A stretch of 64,000 nt of DNA from Alphaproteobacteria bacterium (GTDB lineage: Bacteria > Pseudomonadota > Alphaproteobacteria > Rhizobiales > Xanthobacteraceae), in contig JBBCGH010000001.1 in the NCBI GenBank assembly GCA_037200445.1, positions 248,001-312,000 on the forward strand. Direction: 5' to 3'. A program made the position numbers and the translations under genes. Every line of letters begins with the position of its first letter. The stretch's first letter is position 1. The notes beneath the pieces were generated by a model. It was given only the letters and a program-made list of their open reading frames with translations, did no database searches and was not told the origin of the DNA. Positions 1-8,947 of this stretch are shown in pieces.

Positions 1-1
1 G

Positions 2-184
2 GAACGATCGCACCTCGCGGGCGAGGCGTTCACGGTCGCCGACCTCAACGTGGCGAGCATTCTGGCCTGGGGCAAAATGGGCCGGCTGCAATTCTCCGCC
101 TGGCCGGCGGTCGCAAAATGGCTCGATGCTTGTCTCGCGCGTCCGGCGTACGGGCGGGTGCGCGAGCGGGCAAAGCGCGGCTGA
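2..184 (+). CDS. Glutathione S-transferase, C-terminal fragment (cut by window edge)
   Basis: Only the last 60 or so residues are present, because the gene begins before the window. The frame reads through a typical GST C-terminal helical domain: a LAGEAFTVADLNVASIL segment with the conserved Asp of the N-capping box (TVAD), then WPAVAKWLDACLARPAY, the usual 'final helix' of soluble GSTs. The family conjugates glutathione or reduces disulfides in the cytoplasm, but the catalytic thioredoxin-like half is not visible, so class and substrate cannot be judged. It ends at a TGA three bases before the stop of the convergent membrane protein gene. Confidence 0.8.
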   Translation, partial: ERSHLAGEAFTVADLNVASILAWGKMGRLQFSAWPAVAKWLDACLARPAYGRVRERAKRG

Positions 185-187
185 GGA

Positions 188-1075
188 TTAGCGCCGGTCG
201 AGGCGGGCCTCGAGTCGCGGCACGAGCAGCAGCACCGCGAACGCCGCGATGGCCCATAGCGCGAGCAGCAGGACGTAACGCGCGACGATCCACGCTGGCG
301 GCAGCGCGGAGGCGAGCGCATGCGAGAAAATCCAGTTGAACGGGATCACCAGCACGGGGCCGAGGAACAGCGTGTCGCGGATCGGCAGGAGTTTTTCGCG
401 TCCGCCGGCCTCTTGCGACGCGGCGTCGTCCATCAGCGCGGCGAGCGCGAAGAAGCCGGGCAGGGGCAGCGCGCTCGCCATGCCGACCCATTTCTCGTCG
501 AGTGCGACGCGCGAGGCGAAGAACAGGCACGCATAGGCGAGAACGAAGAACGCGATGCGCGCGAGCCCGGTGCCGTTCCCCCAGAACGACATGAAGCGGG
601 ACCAGTGGACGAAGAGGCCGGCTGCCCGCGACGCCTCGGTTCGAGGCTGCTTTGTCCAGAAGGTCAGCATGAACATGATCGCGACAATCGATGCGATGAC
701 GAACAGTACGAGGGCACCGGGAATGGCCGCGCGAAAGTCGGTGATCAGCCAGGCGCCCGCGAGCCACGCGAGCGACCATGCTGCCACGCGTGCGAACAGC
801 CTTCCGCCGCGCGGCCGCGCGGCGACGGGCGGCAGCTTGCCTGCAAACGAGATCACCGACGCGAACAACACGCAGTTGAAGATCACCAGCGGATAGATCG
901 CGTCCGCGACCACGACCGGCTCGGGACTCGCGATGATTGCGACGCCGTTGAGGATCGGAAACGTGAACAGCACGCCGGCGATGCGTTTGTCGGTCGTTCC
1001 CGCGTAGGCGATGACGAGGAAGACGAGAAGCGCAAGCGGAAGCTTCAGCGCGAAGGCGAGGAGCGGCGAGGTCAC
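188..1075 (-). CDS. Multi-pass inner-membrane protein of unknown function
   Basis: A protein of about 295 residues with roughly eight hydrophobic segments, starting with a LPLALLVFLVIAYAG helix near the N-terminus. No family was recognised. A GTG at 1075 is preferred as start because the reading frame upstream of it runs through a dispersed intergenic repeat (the frame gives the HSRASGNPG type of peptide that such repeats encode) and is unlikely to be translated. The segment around residues 125-130 carries several Arg (RPRGGR), which suggests a cytoplasmic loop. It is convergent with the GST gene at the window start and lies downstream of the methyltransferase gene on the same strand. Confidence 0.6.
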   Translation of the reverse strand: MTSPLLAFALKLPLALLVFLVIAYAGTTDKRIAGVLFTFPILNGVAIIASPEPVVVADAIYPLVIFNCVLFASVISFAGKLPPVAARPRGGRLFARVAAWSLAWLAGAWLITDFRAAIPGALVLFVIASIVAIMFMLTFWTKQPRTEASRAAGLFVHWSRFMSFWGNGTGLARIAFFVLAYACLFFASRVALDEKWVGMASALPLPGFFALAALMDDAASQEAGGREKLLPIRDTLFLGPVLVIPFNWIFSHALASALPPAWIVARYVLLLALWAIAAFAVLLLVPRLEARLDRR

Positions 1076-1082
1076 TGCCGCT

Positions 1083-1167
1083 CGTCCCCGTCCCCGATCA
1101 AGTCGGGGATAAACTCGCGGGGACCCAGTTCTTGGCCCTGGATTCCCGCTTGCGCGGGAATGAGCGG
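1083..1167. repeat. Dispersed intergenic palindromic repeat
   Basis: Two short stem-loops: CCCCGATCAAGTCGGGG followed by TTCCCGCTTGCGCGGGAA. The same TTCCCGCGAAAGCGGGAA theme recurs at 39,855 and in variant form at 38,428 and 63,388, always between genes, so this is a member of a dispersed family and not a gene-specific terminator. Confidence 0.65.
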
Positions 1168-1196
1168 AAGTGGTTGCGGGTGGCCGGCCTGACGTC

Positions 1197-1985
1197 TCAC
1201 GGCTTGCGCGCCTTTCCGGCCATCGCGGTCGCCGCATAGGTGATGCTGCCGTCGGCGGCCGGCGTCATCCGCGCGCGCATCACGTCGCGCAGCTTGCCGC
1301 GTTGCGCGTCAGTCAGGCTTGCGATCGTGCGGCCGGGCGGCGAGAACGGGATGCACTGGATGTCCCAATATTCGTCGAAGTTCGCGAACGTGCGCGTCAC
1401 CTCGATCTCGGTGGTGGCAATCTCGATGAATCCGGCCGCGGCGAGCGAGGCGTGCATGCCCTCTGCGGTGCCTTCTGCGACGAGCGGTGACGTCTGCTGT
1501 TCGCCGCCGATGCTGGCCACCCCGAGCATGATGGGTGCGTAGGGCGCGAAGTTCTCGGCGGCGGTGCGCTTCCAGGTATAGCCGCCGACGCGTCCGCCGG
1601 AGCGCAGGACGCGCTTCATCTCGGCGAAGGCTTGGCGGCGATCCGGGATGAAGTGGAGCACGAGCGCAGATGCCACGATGTCGAACGTGCCGTCCGCGTA
1701 AGGCAGGGCCATGGCATCGCCGGTCCGGAAGGCCGGTCCGGGGAGCGCCTTCCGCGCATGGTCGACCTGCGCCGGCGAGGGATCGACGCCGTCGAGCGAC
1801 TTCGGCGCGCGGCGGCGCAGGATCAGCTCGCTGAAGGCGCCGGTGCCGCAGCCGACATCGAGCCATTGCGCGCGGGCGGGCGGCTCGAGCCAGTCGAGGA
1901 ACCGCTCGCCGATCGCGCGGCTCCACGCGCCCATGAAGCGCTCGTAGTCATCCGCGGCGTCGAAGGTGATTTTCACTTCGGGCAT
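1197..1985 (-). CDS. Class I SAM-dependent methyltransferase
   Basis: A 262-residue cytoplasmic methyltransferase of the UbiE/Methyltransf_11 type. The SAM-binding motif I reads WLDVGCGTGAFSE near residues 41-53, an acidic residue that would bind the ribose follows in LDGVDPSPAQ, and motif II/III appears as DIVASALVLHFIPDRRQAFAEM. The substrate is unknown. The ATG at 1985 is preferred because AGGAACGAG precedes it; the frame continues upstream for 34 codons through sequence that looks intergenic. Neighbours (membrane protein, RidA-type protein) do not indicate a pathway. Confidence 0.8.
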   Translation of the reverse strand: MPEVKITFDAADDYERFMGAWSRAIGERFLDWLEPPARAQWLDVGCGTGAFSELILRRRAPKSLDGVDPSPAQVDHARKALPGPAFRTGDAMALPYADGTFDIVASALVLHFIPDRRQAFAEMKRVLRSGGRVGGYTWKRTAAENFAPYAPIMLGVASIGGEQQTSPLVAEGTAEGMHASLAAAGFIEIATTEIEVTRTFANFDEYWDIQCIPFSPPGRTIASLTDAQRGKLRDVMRARMTPAADGSITYAATAMAGKARKP

Positions 1986-2176
1986 TTGTTCTCGTTCCTG
2001 TAGCCTGCATGAAGCCTTAAGCGCGTCTACGCGCGTCTTCGACGCGCTATGGCGGAATGCGGGGACCCGGATTTCGCTGCGCTCCATCCGGGCTACGTGG
2101 ATGACAGTTCGGCATCCGCCGAACCATGCGGGCAGTCACCGCGGTATGTTGCTCTCCAAACCAGCGCGAGGGCAAC

Positions 2177-2575
2177 ATGATCAAGCGACTGCGCGTCGAG
2201 CCGTACTCGGACTATCTGGAGCGCTACCGCAAAGGGAAATCCCTTCCGGTGTCGATCGCGAACGGTTTCGTCTTCGTGTCGGGGCTGCCGCCGTTCGATC
2301 CGCAGACCGGCGCGATCGAGCGGGTCGCGTTCGAGAGCCAAGCCGAGCGCGTGATGACGCAGCTCAAGCACTGCCTGGAGGCGGCCGGCTCATCGCTGCG
2401 CCATGTGCTCAAGTGCAATGTCTATTGCACGCCGGATCCGGCGCACTTCGCGGCGTTCAACGCGGTCTATGACCGCTACTTCGCGGAGGAGAACCCGGCG
2501 CGCATCTTCGTGCAGGTGCCGTCGTGGCCCGGCCCGTTCGATGTCGAGATCGATTGCGTGGCGGTGGTGGGGTGA
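2177..2575 (+). CDS. RidA/YjgF family protein
   Basis: A 132-residue single-domain protein of the YjgF/YER057c/UK114 superfamily, whose best-known member hydrolyses reactive enamine/imine intermediates from PLP enzymes. The family pattern is visible: VFVSGLPPFDPQTG near the start, ERVMTQLKHCLEAAGSSLRHVLKCNVY in the middle, and the FAAFNAVYDRYFAEENPARIFVQV segment that contains the Arg used for carboxylate binding in RidA. The ATG at 2177 follows GAGGGCAAC, so an in-frame ATG 51 bases upstream is rejected. It may be a substrate-shifted paralogue, because the N-terminal extension (IKRLRVEPYSDYLERYRKG) is longer than in canonical RidA. Confidence 0.8.
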   Translation: MIKRLRVEPYSDYLERYRKGKSLPVSIANGFVFVSGLPPFDPQTGAIERVAFESQAERVMTQLKHCLEAAGSSLRHVLKCNVYCTPDPAHFAAFNAVYDRYFAEENPARIFVQVPSWPGPFDVEIDCVAVVG

Positions 2576-2608
2576 GGAGGGATTGACGAATGTAGGGGCT
2601 CGCGCGCG

Positions 2609-5488
2609 TTAGGCTTTGCTAAGCCGATCGCGGATCGCCCGTGCCGTCGCCAAGTGAGCCTCGTAAAACGCGACGCCTTGCGCGTGGCGCGCGTCACGCA
2701 TCGCCGCAAGAGCTTGTTGAATCTCGTTGATGGCGGTCGCGGCTATGGTGGCATCGCCGCTTCGGTCCGCAATAAGCATCAACGCGATGCCGTGATTTCC
2801 GGTGGTCATGGCCCAGTCGAGCGGCACGCGTTCGCGCGTGTACTCCGTCAAGGCCTCGCGATAGGCGGCTATCGCCTCTTCGAAGTGCTTAGTTCCACTG
2901 TGACGTAGGCCGATAGTTGCAAGTACGGTGCCGAGGTTGTTCTGCGTGGCTGCCCAGTCGAGCGGTACACGGTCGCGTGTCCTCTCCCTGAGAGCTTCGC
3001 GATAAGCCACGACCGCCTCGTCGAGGCGCGCCGTGCCGCTGTCGCGCTCCCCGAGGGCCTTCAGGGCGTTGGCAAGATTATTCTGTGTGGTTGCCCAGTT
3101 GAGCGGCACGCGCTCGCGCGTGTACTCCTTGAGCGCCTCGCGATAGGCCGCGATGGCTTCGTTGAGCCGCCCGGTGCTATTCTCCCGCTCGCCGAGCCTC
3201 ATCAGAGCATTGCCGAGACCATTCTGGGTCGTGGCCCAGCCGAGCGGTTCGCGTTCGCGCGTTCTCTCCTGAAGAGCCTCGCGGTGCGCAGCGACGGCTT
3301 CCTTGAGGCGCACGGTGCCGTTCTCGCGCTCCCCGAGGGTTGTTAGCGCAGTGCCAAGGTTGCTCTGTGTGGCCGCCCAGTCGAGCGGTACACGCTCGCG
3401 TATCCTCTCTTTCAGAGCCTCGCGATACGCCGCGACCGCCTCGTCAAGGCGCGCGGTCCCGCCCTCGCGCTCGCCGAGAGTTCTTAAGGCGTTGCCGAGA
3501 TTGCTTTGCGTTGCCGCCCAGTCGAGCGGTACACGCTCACGCGTGTATTCTCTGAGCGCCTCGCGGTAGGCTTCGACTGCCTCATTGAGTCTCGCGGTGC
3601 CGTTTTCCCGCCCGGCAAGGGCTGCGAGCGCATTTCCAAGATTGTTCTGCGTCATCGCCCAATCGAGCGGCACGCGGTCGCGGGGCCGCTCCTTGAGTGC
3701 CTCGCGGTAGGCCTCGACTGCCTCATGGAGGCGGGCCGTGCCGGCCTCCCTCTCCCCGAGAGCCCTGAGCACCGTACCGAGATTGCTCTGTGTCATCGCC
3801 CACTCAAGCGGCACCCGCTCCCGTGTGCGTTCCTTCAGCGCCTCACGGTAGGCTGCGGCTGCTTCATTGAGTCTTGCCGTGCCGGTTTCCCGCAGGCCGA
3901 GGACTCTGAGTGCGTTTCCGAGACTGGTCTGCGTCATGGCCCAGTCGAGCGGTGCGCGCTCGCGGGTCTGTTCCTTGAGGGCCTCGCGATAAGCCTGGAC
4001 AGCTTCATTGAGCCGCGCAGTCCCGCTCTCACGCTCGCCGATGATTTGGAACGCGTTCCCGAGATTATTGTGCGTCATAGCCCAGTCGAGTGGGGCGCGC
4101 TCGCGGGTCTGTTCTTTGAGTGCCTCGCGAAAAGCCTCAATCGCTTCGTCTACACGCCCCGTGCCCCCCTCACGCTTGCCAATAGTTGCGAGCGCCGTCC
4201 CGAGATTACCCTGCGTCCGTGCCCACTCGAGCGGCGTGCGTTCGCGTGTCCGTTCGTTGAGCGACTTGCGGTAGGCGTCAACCGCCTCGTGTAACCGAGC
4301 GGTGCTGCTTTCGCGCTCCCCAAGCCGCCAGAGTGCGAGTCCGAGGCGGTTGAGCGCTGCGCCGCGCTGGTCGGCGGTATCAGCCAAGGCGAACTGGGTC
4401 CGTGCGATTTCGATTGCGACTTCGAGAGAGAGGTTGACTCCCTTTTCGCTGCCTTGGCCCCAGAATGTCTCCCAGCGGTCTTCCAAGGTCGCGAGCTGCT
4501 GAGGAAGATCCTTCGGATGCTTGATGAGCGCGACACGTGCGACCCGTTGCGCCACGGCTTTCGCGTCGCGGCGCAATAAGTCCTGGTCAATACCGGCTTC
4601 CAGCAGTGTGACGCGCGACTGTCGTATTTCATCCCGGTGCTCGGATTCGCGGCGATCGAGTTCGATGAGCGCGGCGTCGACCTCTTTCGCCGCTTGGTCG
4701 AACCGGCCCGCCTTGGTTTGCTCGGCAACGCGGGCCAGCACAGCGTCGATAAAATCACCTTGATTCGTGCCGCGCTCACCCTTTGCGATGACATCGAGTG
4801 CGACTGAGACAGCATTTTCAAGCTCCGCGACAGCGCGGCCAAAGTCGAGTGCCTCGTCCGGCTTGAGGCGCCTAGCGAGCTTCAAAACGATCTCACGGTC
4901 GAGGCCCCCTTGCTCCGCCTTGCTCAGATCGCCGCGTTGGTCGAGGAGCTGGACGATGCGTTCGGCTACCGCGTCTGGCAGCTCTACGAGTGGGTCCGCG
5001 GTGCGGGTCTGCTTTTGCAGATGTACTAGGATCTCCCGGACGATTTGTGCGGCTAGTCTTTCCGGCGAGCTGAAATCGGGCTGAGCCACGATGCGGTTTT
5101 TGACGCGAGCGCGAAATTCCAATTGACGGCGATGCTGGTCCTCAGTCTCGTGCAAATTGCCCGGCACCGGAAAGCGCTCGTCGGTCACGTACACAAAGCG
5201 GCCGTCAGGTTTGGCGCTGTCGTATTCGATCTCGGTGATTGAACGGTGTTGGGCGTCTCCATCGGGCTCCCAACCGCGCCGCATGCCAATAAGCCCGATG
5301 TAGAAATCTGCGCTTGCCGCGTGCTCGATACATGACGCCACTGTGGGCGCGTGGCGGCCACCCATCGTTTTTTGGTGCGCACAGATGAAGATTCCGGTGC
5401 GCTTCAATTCCTCATCCACCGCGTCGCGAAAACTGGCGAGGTCCTCTGACGTGGAGGATACGAACACGGTGTGAGTTGTCTGTGCCAT
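2609..5488 (-). CDS. DUF4062 domain protein with a long array of 47-residue TPR units
   Basis: A 959-residue protein. Residues 5-160 match the DUF4062 pattern (HTVFVSSTSEDLASFRDAV, then FYIGLIGMRRGWEPDG and SITEIEYDSA), a flavodoxin/TIR-like fold found at the N-terminus of signalling and conflict ATPases. A helical linker follows. From about residue 378 the protein is a run of TPR-like units whose consensus is LDWAxTQxNLGNAL-x-LGER-x-GTARLxEAVxAYREALKERTRERVP, ten of them exactly 47 residues long, with degenerate units at both ends. No NACHT, NB-ARC or protease domain was seen. The ATG at 5488 is chosen because DUF4062 proteins begin about five residues before the VFVSST strand. It stands alone, divergent from mnmE. 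A sensor/effector role in stress or phage response is an inference from the domain pairing only. Confidence 0.8.
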   Translation of the reverse strand: MAQTTHTVFVSSTSEDLASFRDAVDEELKRTGIFICAHQKTMGGRHAPTVASCIEHAASADFYIGLIGMRRGWEPDGDAQHRSITEIEYDSAKPDGRFVYVTDERFPVPGNLHETEDQHRRQLEFRARVKNRIVAQPDFSSPERLAAQIVREILVHLQKQTRTADPLVELPDAVAERIVQLLDQRGDLSKAEQGGLDREIVLKLARRLKPDEALDFGRAVAELENAVSVALDVIAKGERGTNQGDFIDAVLARVAEQTKAGRFDQAAKEVDAALIELDRRESEHRDEIRQSRVTLLEAGIDQDLLRRDAKAVAQRVARVALIKHPKDLPQQLATLEDRWETFWGQGSEKGVNLSLEVAIEIARTQFALADTADQRGAALNRLGLALWRLGERESSTARLHEAVDAYRKSLNERTRERTPLEWARTQGNLGTALATIGKREGGTGRVDEAIEAFREALKEQTRERAPLDWAMTHNNLGNAFQIIGERESGTARLNEAVQAYREALKEQTRERAPLDWAMTQTSLGNALRVLGLRETGTARLNEAAAAYREALKERTRERVPLEWAMTQSNLGTVLRALGEREAGTARLHEAVEAYREALKERPRDRVPLDWAMTQNNLGNALAALAGRENGTARLNEAVEAYREALREYTRERVPLDWAATQSNLGNALRTLGEREGGTARLDEAVAAYREALKERIRERVPLDWAATQSNLGTALTTLGERENGTVRLKEAVAAHREALQERTREREPLGWATTQNGLGNALMRLGERENSTGRLNEAIAAYREALKEYTRERVPLNWATTQNNLANALKALGERDSGTARLDEAVVAYREALRERTRDRVPLDWAATQNNLGTVLATIGLRHSGTKHFEEAIAAYREALTEYTRERVPLDWAMTTGNHGIALMLIADRSGDATIAATAINEIQQALAAMRDARHAQGVAFYEAHLATARAIRDRLSKA
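2822..4231 (-). repeat. Ten tandem 141-bp units encoding TPR repeats
   Basis: The DNA is periodic at 141 bases (47 codons) over ten units within the DUF4062-TPR gene. Each unit contains a near-identical stretch reading, on the plus strand, CCCAGTCGAGCGGNACNCGNTCGCG. Units differ mainly at third codon positions and at a few solvent-exposed positions of the TPR helices, as expected for a family that expands and contracts by recombination. Confidence 0.85.
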
Positions 5489-5613
5489 TACGTCGGCGCA
5501 TCGCAATCTTTGGATGCGCCAAATGTGTCGTGAAATATCCTGGTCTGCAATTGGCGGGCGCACCAGGGCAAGGCTGTATCCTATCGACTCGCACTTAGCT
5601 CTAATGTGATCTC

Positions 5614-6975
5614 ATGTCGCGCACCGACACCATCTTCGCCCTCTCCTCCGGCCGCCCGCCCGCGGCAATTGCGGTGGTGCGCGTCTCCGGTCCGCGCGCG
5701 GCCGACGCGATCACGGCGCTCGGCGGAAGGCTCCCCGAGCCGCGGCGCGCCGCGCTGCGGCGCCTGCGCCATGACGGAGCGCTCATCGACGAGGCGCTGG
5801 TGCTCTGGTTTCCCGGCCCCGCTACCGAAACGGCTGAGGACATGGTCGAGCTGCACCTGCACGGCGGCCGGGCGGTGGTGGCGGCCGTGCTCGCGGCGTT
5901 GGGCACGCTGCCGGGCTTCCGGCCCGCAGAGGCGGGCGAGTTCACGCGCCGCGCGTTTGCCAACGGGCGGCTCGATCTGACCGCCGTCGAGGGGCTGGCC
6001 GACCTCGTGTTCGCCGAGACCGAGGCGCAGCGCGCGCAGGCGATGCGCCAGTTTTCCGGCGCGCTCGGCGGCCGTGCCGACGCCTGGCGCAGCCGGCTGA
6101 TCGAGGCACTGGCGCTGATCGAGGCGCGCATCGATTTTTCCGACCAGGACGTGCCGGACGACCTGGTTTCGCCGGCGCTTTATGTTGCGCGGGAACTGGT
6201 TGAAGAGATTGGGAAAACGCTAGTGGACGAACATCGCGGCGAGCGGCTGCGCGAGGGGCTCACGGTGGCGATCGCGGGGCCGCCGAACGCCGGGAAGTCG
6301 AGCCTGCTCAATCGCCTCGCGCGGCGCGAGGCCGCGATCGTGTCGCCCTACGCCGGGACGACCCGCGATGTGATCGAGGTGCATCTGGATTTGGGCGGCT
6401 ATCCGGTGACGCTGCTCGACACCGCCGGGGTGCGCGAGAGCGACGACCCGGTGGAGCAGGAGGGGGTGCGCCGTGCGAAGGCGCGGGCGGAGGCTGCGGA
6501 TCTGGTGCTGTGGGTGATGGAGGCGGGAAGCCCGGAGGGCGCCGTAGGGTGGGCACAACGAGGCGTCCCCACCACAGTGCCCAGAAATAATGAAATGAAG
6601 AGCAAGTGGATCATTCATAACAAGGCTGATTTATCTCCGGATCGAGCACAATTGAAAGATCAAGACCATAAATATTCAATTTCCGCGTTGACGGGCCAGG
6701 GGCTGGAAAACCTTGTGTCCGACTTGGCCGCTTTCGCCCGCGAGGCGTTCAGTGGCGGCGAGCCGGCACTGGTCACCCGCGAGCGCCATCGTGTTGCACT
6801 GCGGGAGACGGTCGATGCGCTCAGTCGGGCGCTGGCGATCGGCGTCTCAGGCGGCGAAGAGCTGATCGCCGAGGAACTGCGCCTTGCCACCCGGGCGCTC
6901 GGCCGCCTCACCGGCCGGGTCGACGTCGAGGACGTGCTTGACGTGATCTTCCGCGACTTCTGCATTGGGAAGTGA
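5614..6975 (+). CDS. mnmE: tRNA modification GTPase MnmE
   Basis: MnmE, with MnmG, installs the (carboxymethyl)aminomethyl group on uridine 34 of certain tRNAs. The 453-residue protein has the N-terminal tetrahydrofolate-binding domain ([22 protein letters not shown]), the G domain with GPPNAGKS at 222-229, DTAG at 269-272 and NKAD at 336-339, and the conserved C-terminal CIGK whose Cys is essential. Between the G3 and G4 motifs, residues about 310-323 are encoded by a REP-like intergenic element, and the following 35 codons are strikingly AT-rich for this gene. The frame stays open and all key motifs remain, so the protein is probably functional. mnmG follows after about 95 bases that contain a parS site. 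Confidence 0.97.
   Translation: MSRTDTIFALSSGRPPAAIAVVRVSGPRAADAITALGGRLPEPRRAALRRLRHDGALIDEALVLWFPGPATETAEDMVELHLHGGRAVVAAVLAALGTLPGFRPAEAGEFTRRAFANGRLDLTAVEGLADLVFAETEAQRAQAMRQFSGALGGRADAWRSRLIEALALIEARIDFSDQDVPDDLVSPALYVARELVEEIGKTLVDEHRGERLREGLTVAIAGPPNAGKSSLLNRLARREAAIVSPYAGTTRDVIEVHLDLGGYPVTLLDTAGVRESDDPVEQEGVRRAKARAEAADLVLWVMEAGSPEGAVGWAQRGVPTTVPRNNEMKSKWIIHNKADLSPDRAQLKDQDHKYSISALTGQGLENLVSDLAAFAREAFSGGEPALVTRERHRVALRETVDALSRALAIGVSGGEELIAEELRLATRALGRLTGRVDVEDVLDVIFRDFCIGK
6543..6583 (+). repeat. REP-like element embedded in the mnmE reading frame
   Basis: The 13-mer CGTAGGGTGGGCA and the distal GTGCCCA match both ends of the REP-like elements at 11,419, 12,022 and 58,868, with nearly the same element length (about 42 bases). 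Here it lies in frame inside mnmE, between the codons for the G3 and G4 motifs. Confidence 0.7.
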
Positions 6976-6987
6976 CCTGCCCCGGAA

Positions 6988-7003
6988 TGTTTCACGTGAA
7001 ACA
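6988..7003. promoter_or_regulatory. parS: parS centromere site 1
   Basis: A perfect 16-base palindrome TGTTTCACGTGAAACA, the canonical chromosomal parS bound by ParB. It lies in the mnmE-mnmG gap, 2.7 kb upstream of parA. Confidence 0.95.
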
Positions 7004-7069
7004 TCTCCGATTGGCCCCACCGCCGCCTATGGCTTGTTGGCGAAATGGACCTCCGGTAAAAGCTCGCCC

Positions 7070-8947
7070 GTGCGCACGAAATTCGACGTTATCGTGATTG
7101 GCGGCGGACACGCCGGCTGCGAAGCCGCGGCCGCGGCGGCCCGGATGGGCGCACAGACCGCCCTGATCACGCACCGGCTCGCCACCATCGGGGCGATGTC
7201 CTGCAATCCGGCGATCGGCGGGCTCGGCAAAGGCCATCTGGTACGCGAGATCGACGCGCTGGACGGCCTGATGGGCCGCGTCGCGGACGCGGGCGGCATC
7301 CAGTTCCGGGTGCTCAACCGCCGCAAGGGTCCCGCCGTGCGCGGGCCGCGCGCCCAGGCCGACCGGCGGCTGTACGCGGCGGCGATGCAGCTGGCGATCC
7401 GCGAGACCGCGAATCTCACGGTGATCGAGGCGGAGGTGGACGATCTCGTCATCGGCGACGGCGCCGTGGCCGGCGTGCGCCTGACCGATGGCGGCGAGCT
7501 CGCATGTGGCGCCGCGGTGCTCACCACCGGGACCTTCCTGCGCGGCCTGATTCACATCGGCGAGCACCAGATGCCAGCCGGCCGGGTCGGCGAGGCGCCG
7601 GCCGTTGGCCTTTCGCTGACGCTGGAGCGGCTGGGCTTTGCGCTCGGCCGGCTCAAGACCGGGACGCCGCCGCGGCTCGACGGCACCACGATCGACTGGG
7701 AGGCGGTCGAGATGCAGCCGGGCGACGAGCCGCCCGAGCCGTTCTCGACGCTGACGGAGCCCATCACGACGCCGCAAATCGAGTGCGGCATCACGCGGAC
7801 GACTGCCGCCACGCATGAGATCATCCGCGCGAACGTGCACCGTTCGCCGATGTATTCCGGGCAGATCGCGAGCCGCGGGCCGCGCTACTGCCCGTCGATC
7901 GAGGACAAGATCGTGCGCTTTGGCGAGCGCGACGGGCATCAGATCTTCCTCGAGCCGGAGGGGCTCGAGGATAGCACCGTCTATCCGAACGGCATCTCGA
8001 CCTCGCTGCCCGAAGAGGTGCAGCGCGCGGTCGTCGCCAGCATTCCGGGGCTCGAGAACGCCCGCATGGTGCGGCCGGGCTACGCCATCGAATACGATCA
8101 CGTGGATCCGCGCGAGCTCATCGCGACGCTCGAGACCAAGCGCATGCGCGGGCTGTTCCTGGCTGGGCAGATCAACGGCACCACCGGCTACGAAGAGGCT
8201 GCGGCGCAGGGACTTGTGGCGGGCCTCAATGCGGCGGCGCGGGCAGGGGGTTCGGCCGAAATCGTGTTCGACCGCTCGGAAGGCTACCTCGGCGTGATGA
8301 TCGATGATCTGGTGACGCGCGGCGTCACCGAGCCGTATCGCATGTTCACCTCGCGTGCCGAGTATCGCCTGACGCTGCGCGCCGACAATGCGGACCAGCG
8401 GCTCACCGGGAAGGGCGTCGCGATTGGCTGTGTCGGGGCGGTGAGGGCGGCGCACTTCCGCGCCAAGATGGAAACATTGGAGGCGGGCCGGCGGCTCGCG
8501 CAATCACTCTCCATCACGCCCAACGAGGCGGGGCGTCATGGCCTGGCGCTGAAGAAGGACGGCCAGCGCCGCAGCGCGATCGACATCCTGTCCTATCCCA
8601 ATCTCGGGATGGCAGACGTCATCCGTGTCTGGCCGCAGCTTGCCGAAATTCCCCAGGACATCGCGCGGCAAATCGAGATCGACGCGAAATATGCGGTCTA
8701 TCTCGACCGCCAGGCTGCGGATGTCGCCGCGTATCGGCGCGACGAGGGCGTGGAGCTGCCGGAAAACCTCGACTATGCGGCCATAACCGCGTTGTCGATG
8801 GAAGTGCGCCAGAAGCTCCAAACCATCCGGCCGCGGACGATCGGGCAGGCGGGGCGGATCGATGGCATGACGCCGGCCGCGCTCACGCTGCTGGTCGCAC
8901 ATCTGCGTCGCGGAAAGCCAAAATGCGCAGTGGGTTCAGCGCGCTGA
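7070..8947 (+). CDS. mnmG: tRNA uridine-5-carboxymethylaminomethyl modification enzyme MnmG (GidA)
   Basis: The FAD-dependent partner of MnmE in wobble-uridine modification. The protein is 625 residues, close to the 629 of E. coli. It starts with [16 protein letters not shown] (FAD dinucleotide-binding GxGxxG), carries the family signatures [13 protein letters not shown] and [16 protein letters not shown], and retains the conserved Cys of [14 protein letters not shown]. The GTG at 7070 is chosen because family members begin M[12 protein letters not shown] and the open frame upstream crosses the parS site, although the ribosome-binding site before this GTG is weak. It overlaps rsmG. Confidence 0.95.
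   Translation: MRTKFDVIVIGGGHAGCEAAAAAARMGAQTALITHRLATIGAMSCNPAIGGLGKGHLVREIDALDGLMGRVADAGGIQFRVLNRRKGPAVRGPRAQADRRLYAAAMQLAIRETANLTVIEAEVDDLVIGDGAVAGVRLTDGGELACGAAVLTTGTFLRGLIHIGEHQMPAGRVGEAPAVGLSLTLERLGFALGRLKTGTPPRLDGTTIDWEAVEMQPGDEPPEPFSTLTEPITTPQIECGITRTTAATHEIIRANVHRSPMYSGQIASRGPRYCPSIEDKIVRFGERDGHQIFLEPEGLEDSTVYPNGISTSLPEEVQRAVVASIPGLENARMVRPGYAIEYDHVDPRELIATLETKRMRGLFLAGQINGTTGYEEAAAQGLVAGLNAAARAGGSAEIVFDRSEGYLGVMIDDLVTRGVTEPYRMFTSRAEYRLTLRADNADQRLTGKGVAIGCVGAVRAAHFRAKMETLEAGRRLAQSLSITPNEAGRHGLALKKDGQRRSAIDILSYPNLGMADVIRVWPQLAEIPQDIARQIEIDAKYAVYLDRQAADVAAYRRDEGVELPENLDYAAITALSMEVRQKLQTIRPRTIGQAGRIDGMTPAALTLLVAHLRRGKPKCAVGSAR

Noticed and set aside
1076-1237. In-frame extension of the membrane protein with a HSRASGNPG peptide
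   Set aside because: The peptide is the translation of an intergenic repeat, so the frame is open only by chance; a GTG at 1075 gives a plausible start.
2822-4231. Regularly spaced repeats that could be read as a CRISPR array
   Set aside because: Period 141 bases with full in-frame coding through repeat and 'spacer', and a clear TPR consensus; no cas genes and no 28-37-base repeats with unique spacers.
6965-7069. Earlier start for MnmG inside mnmE
   Set aside because: The TTG start and following codons cross the parS site and have no homology with MnmG; family members start at FDVIVIGGG.
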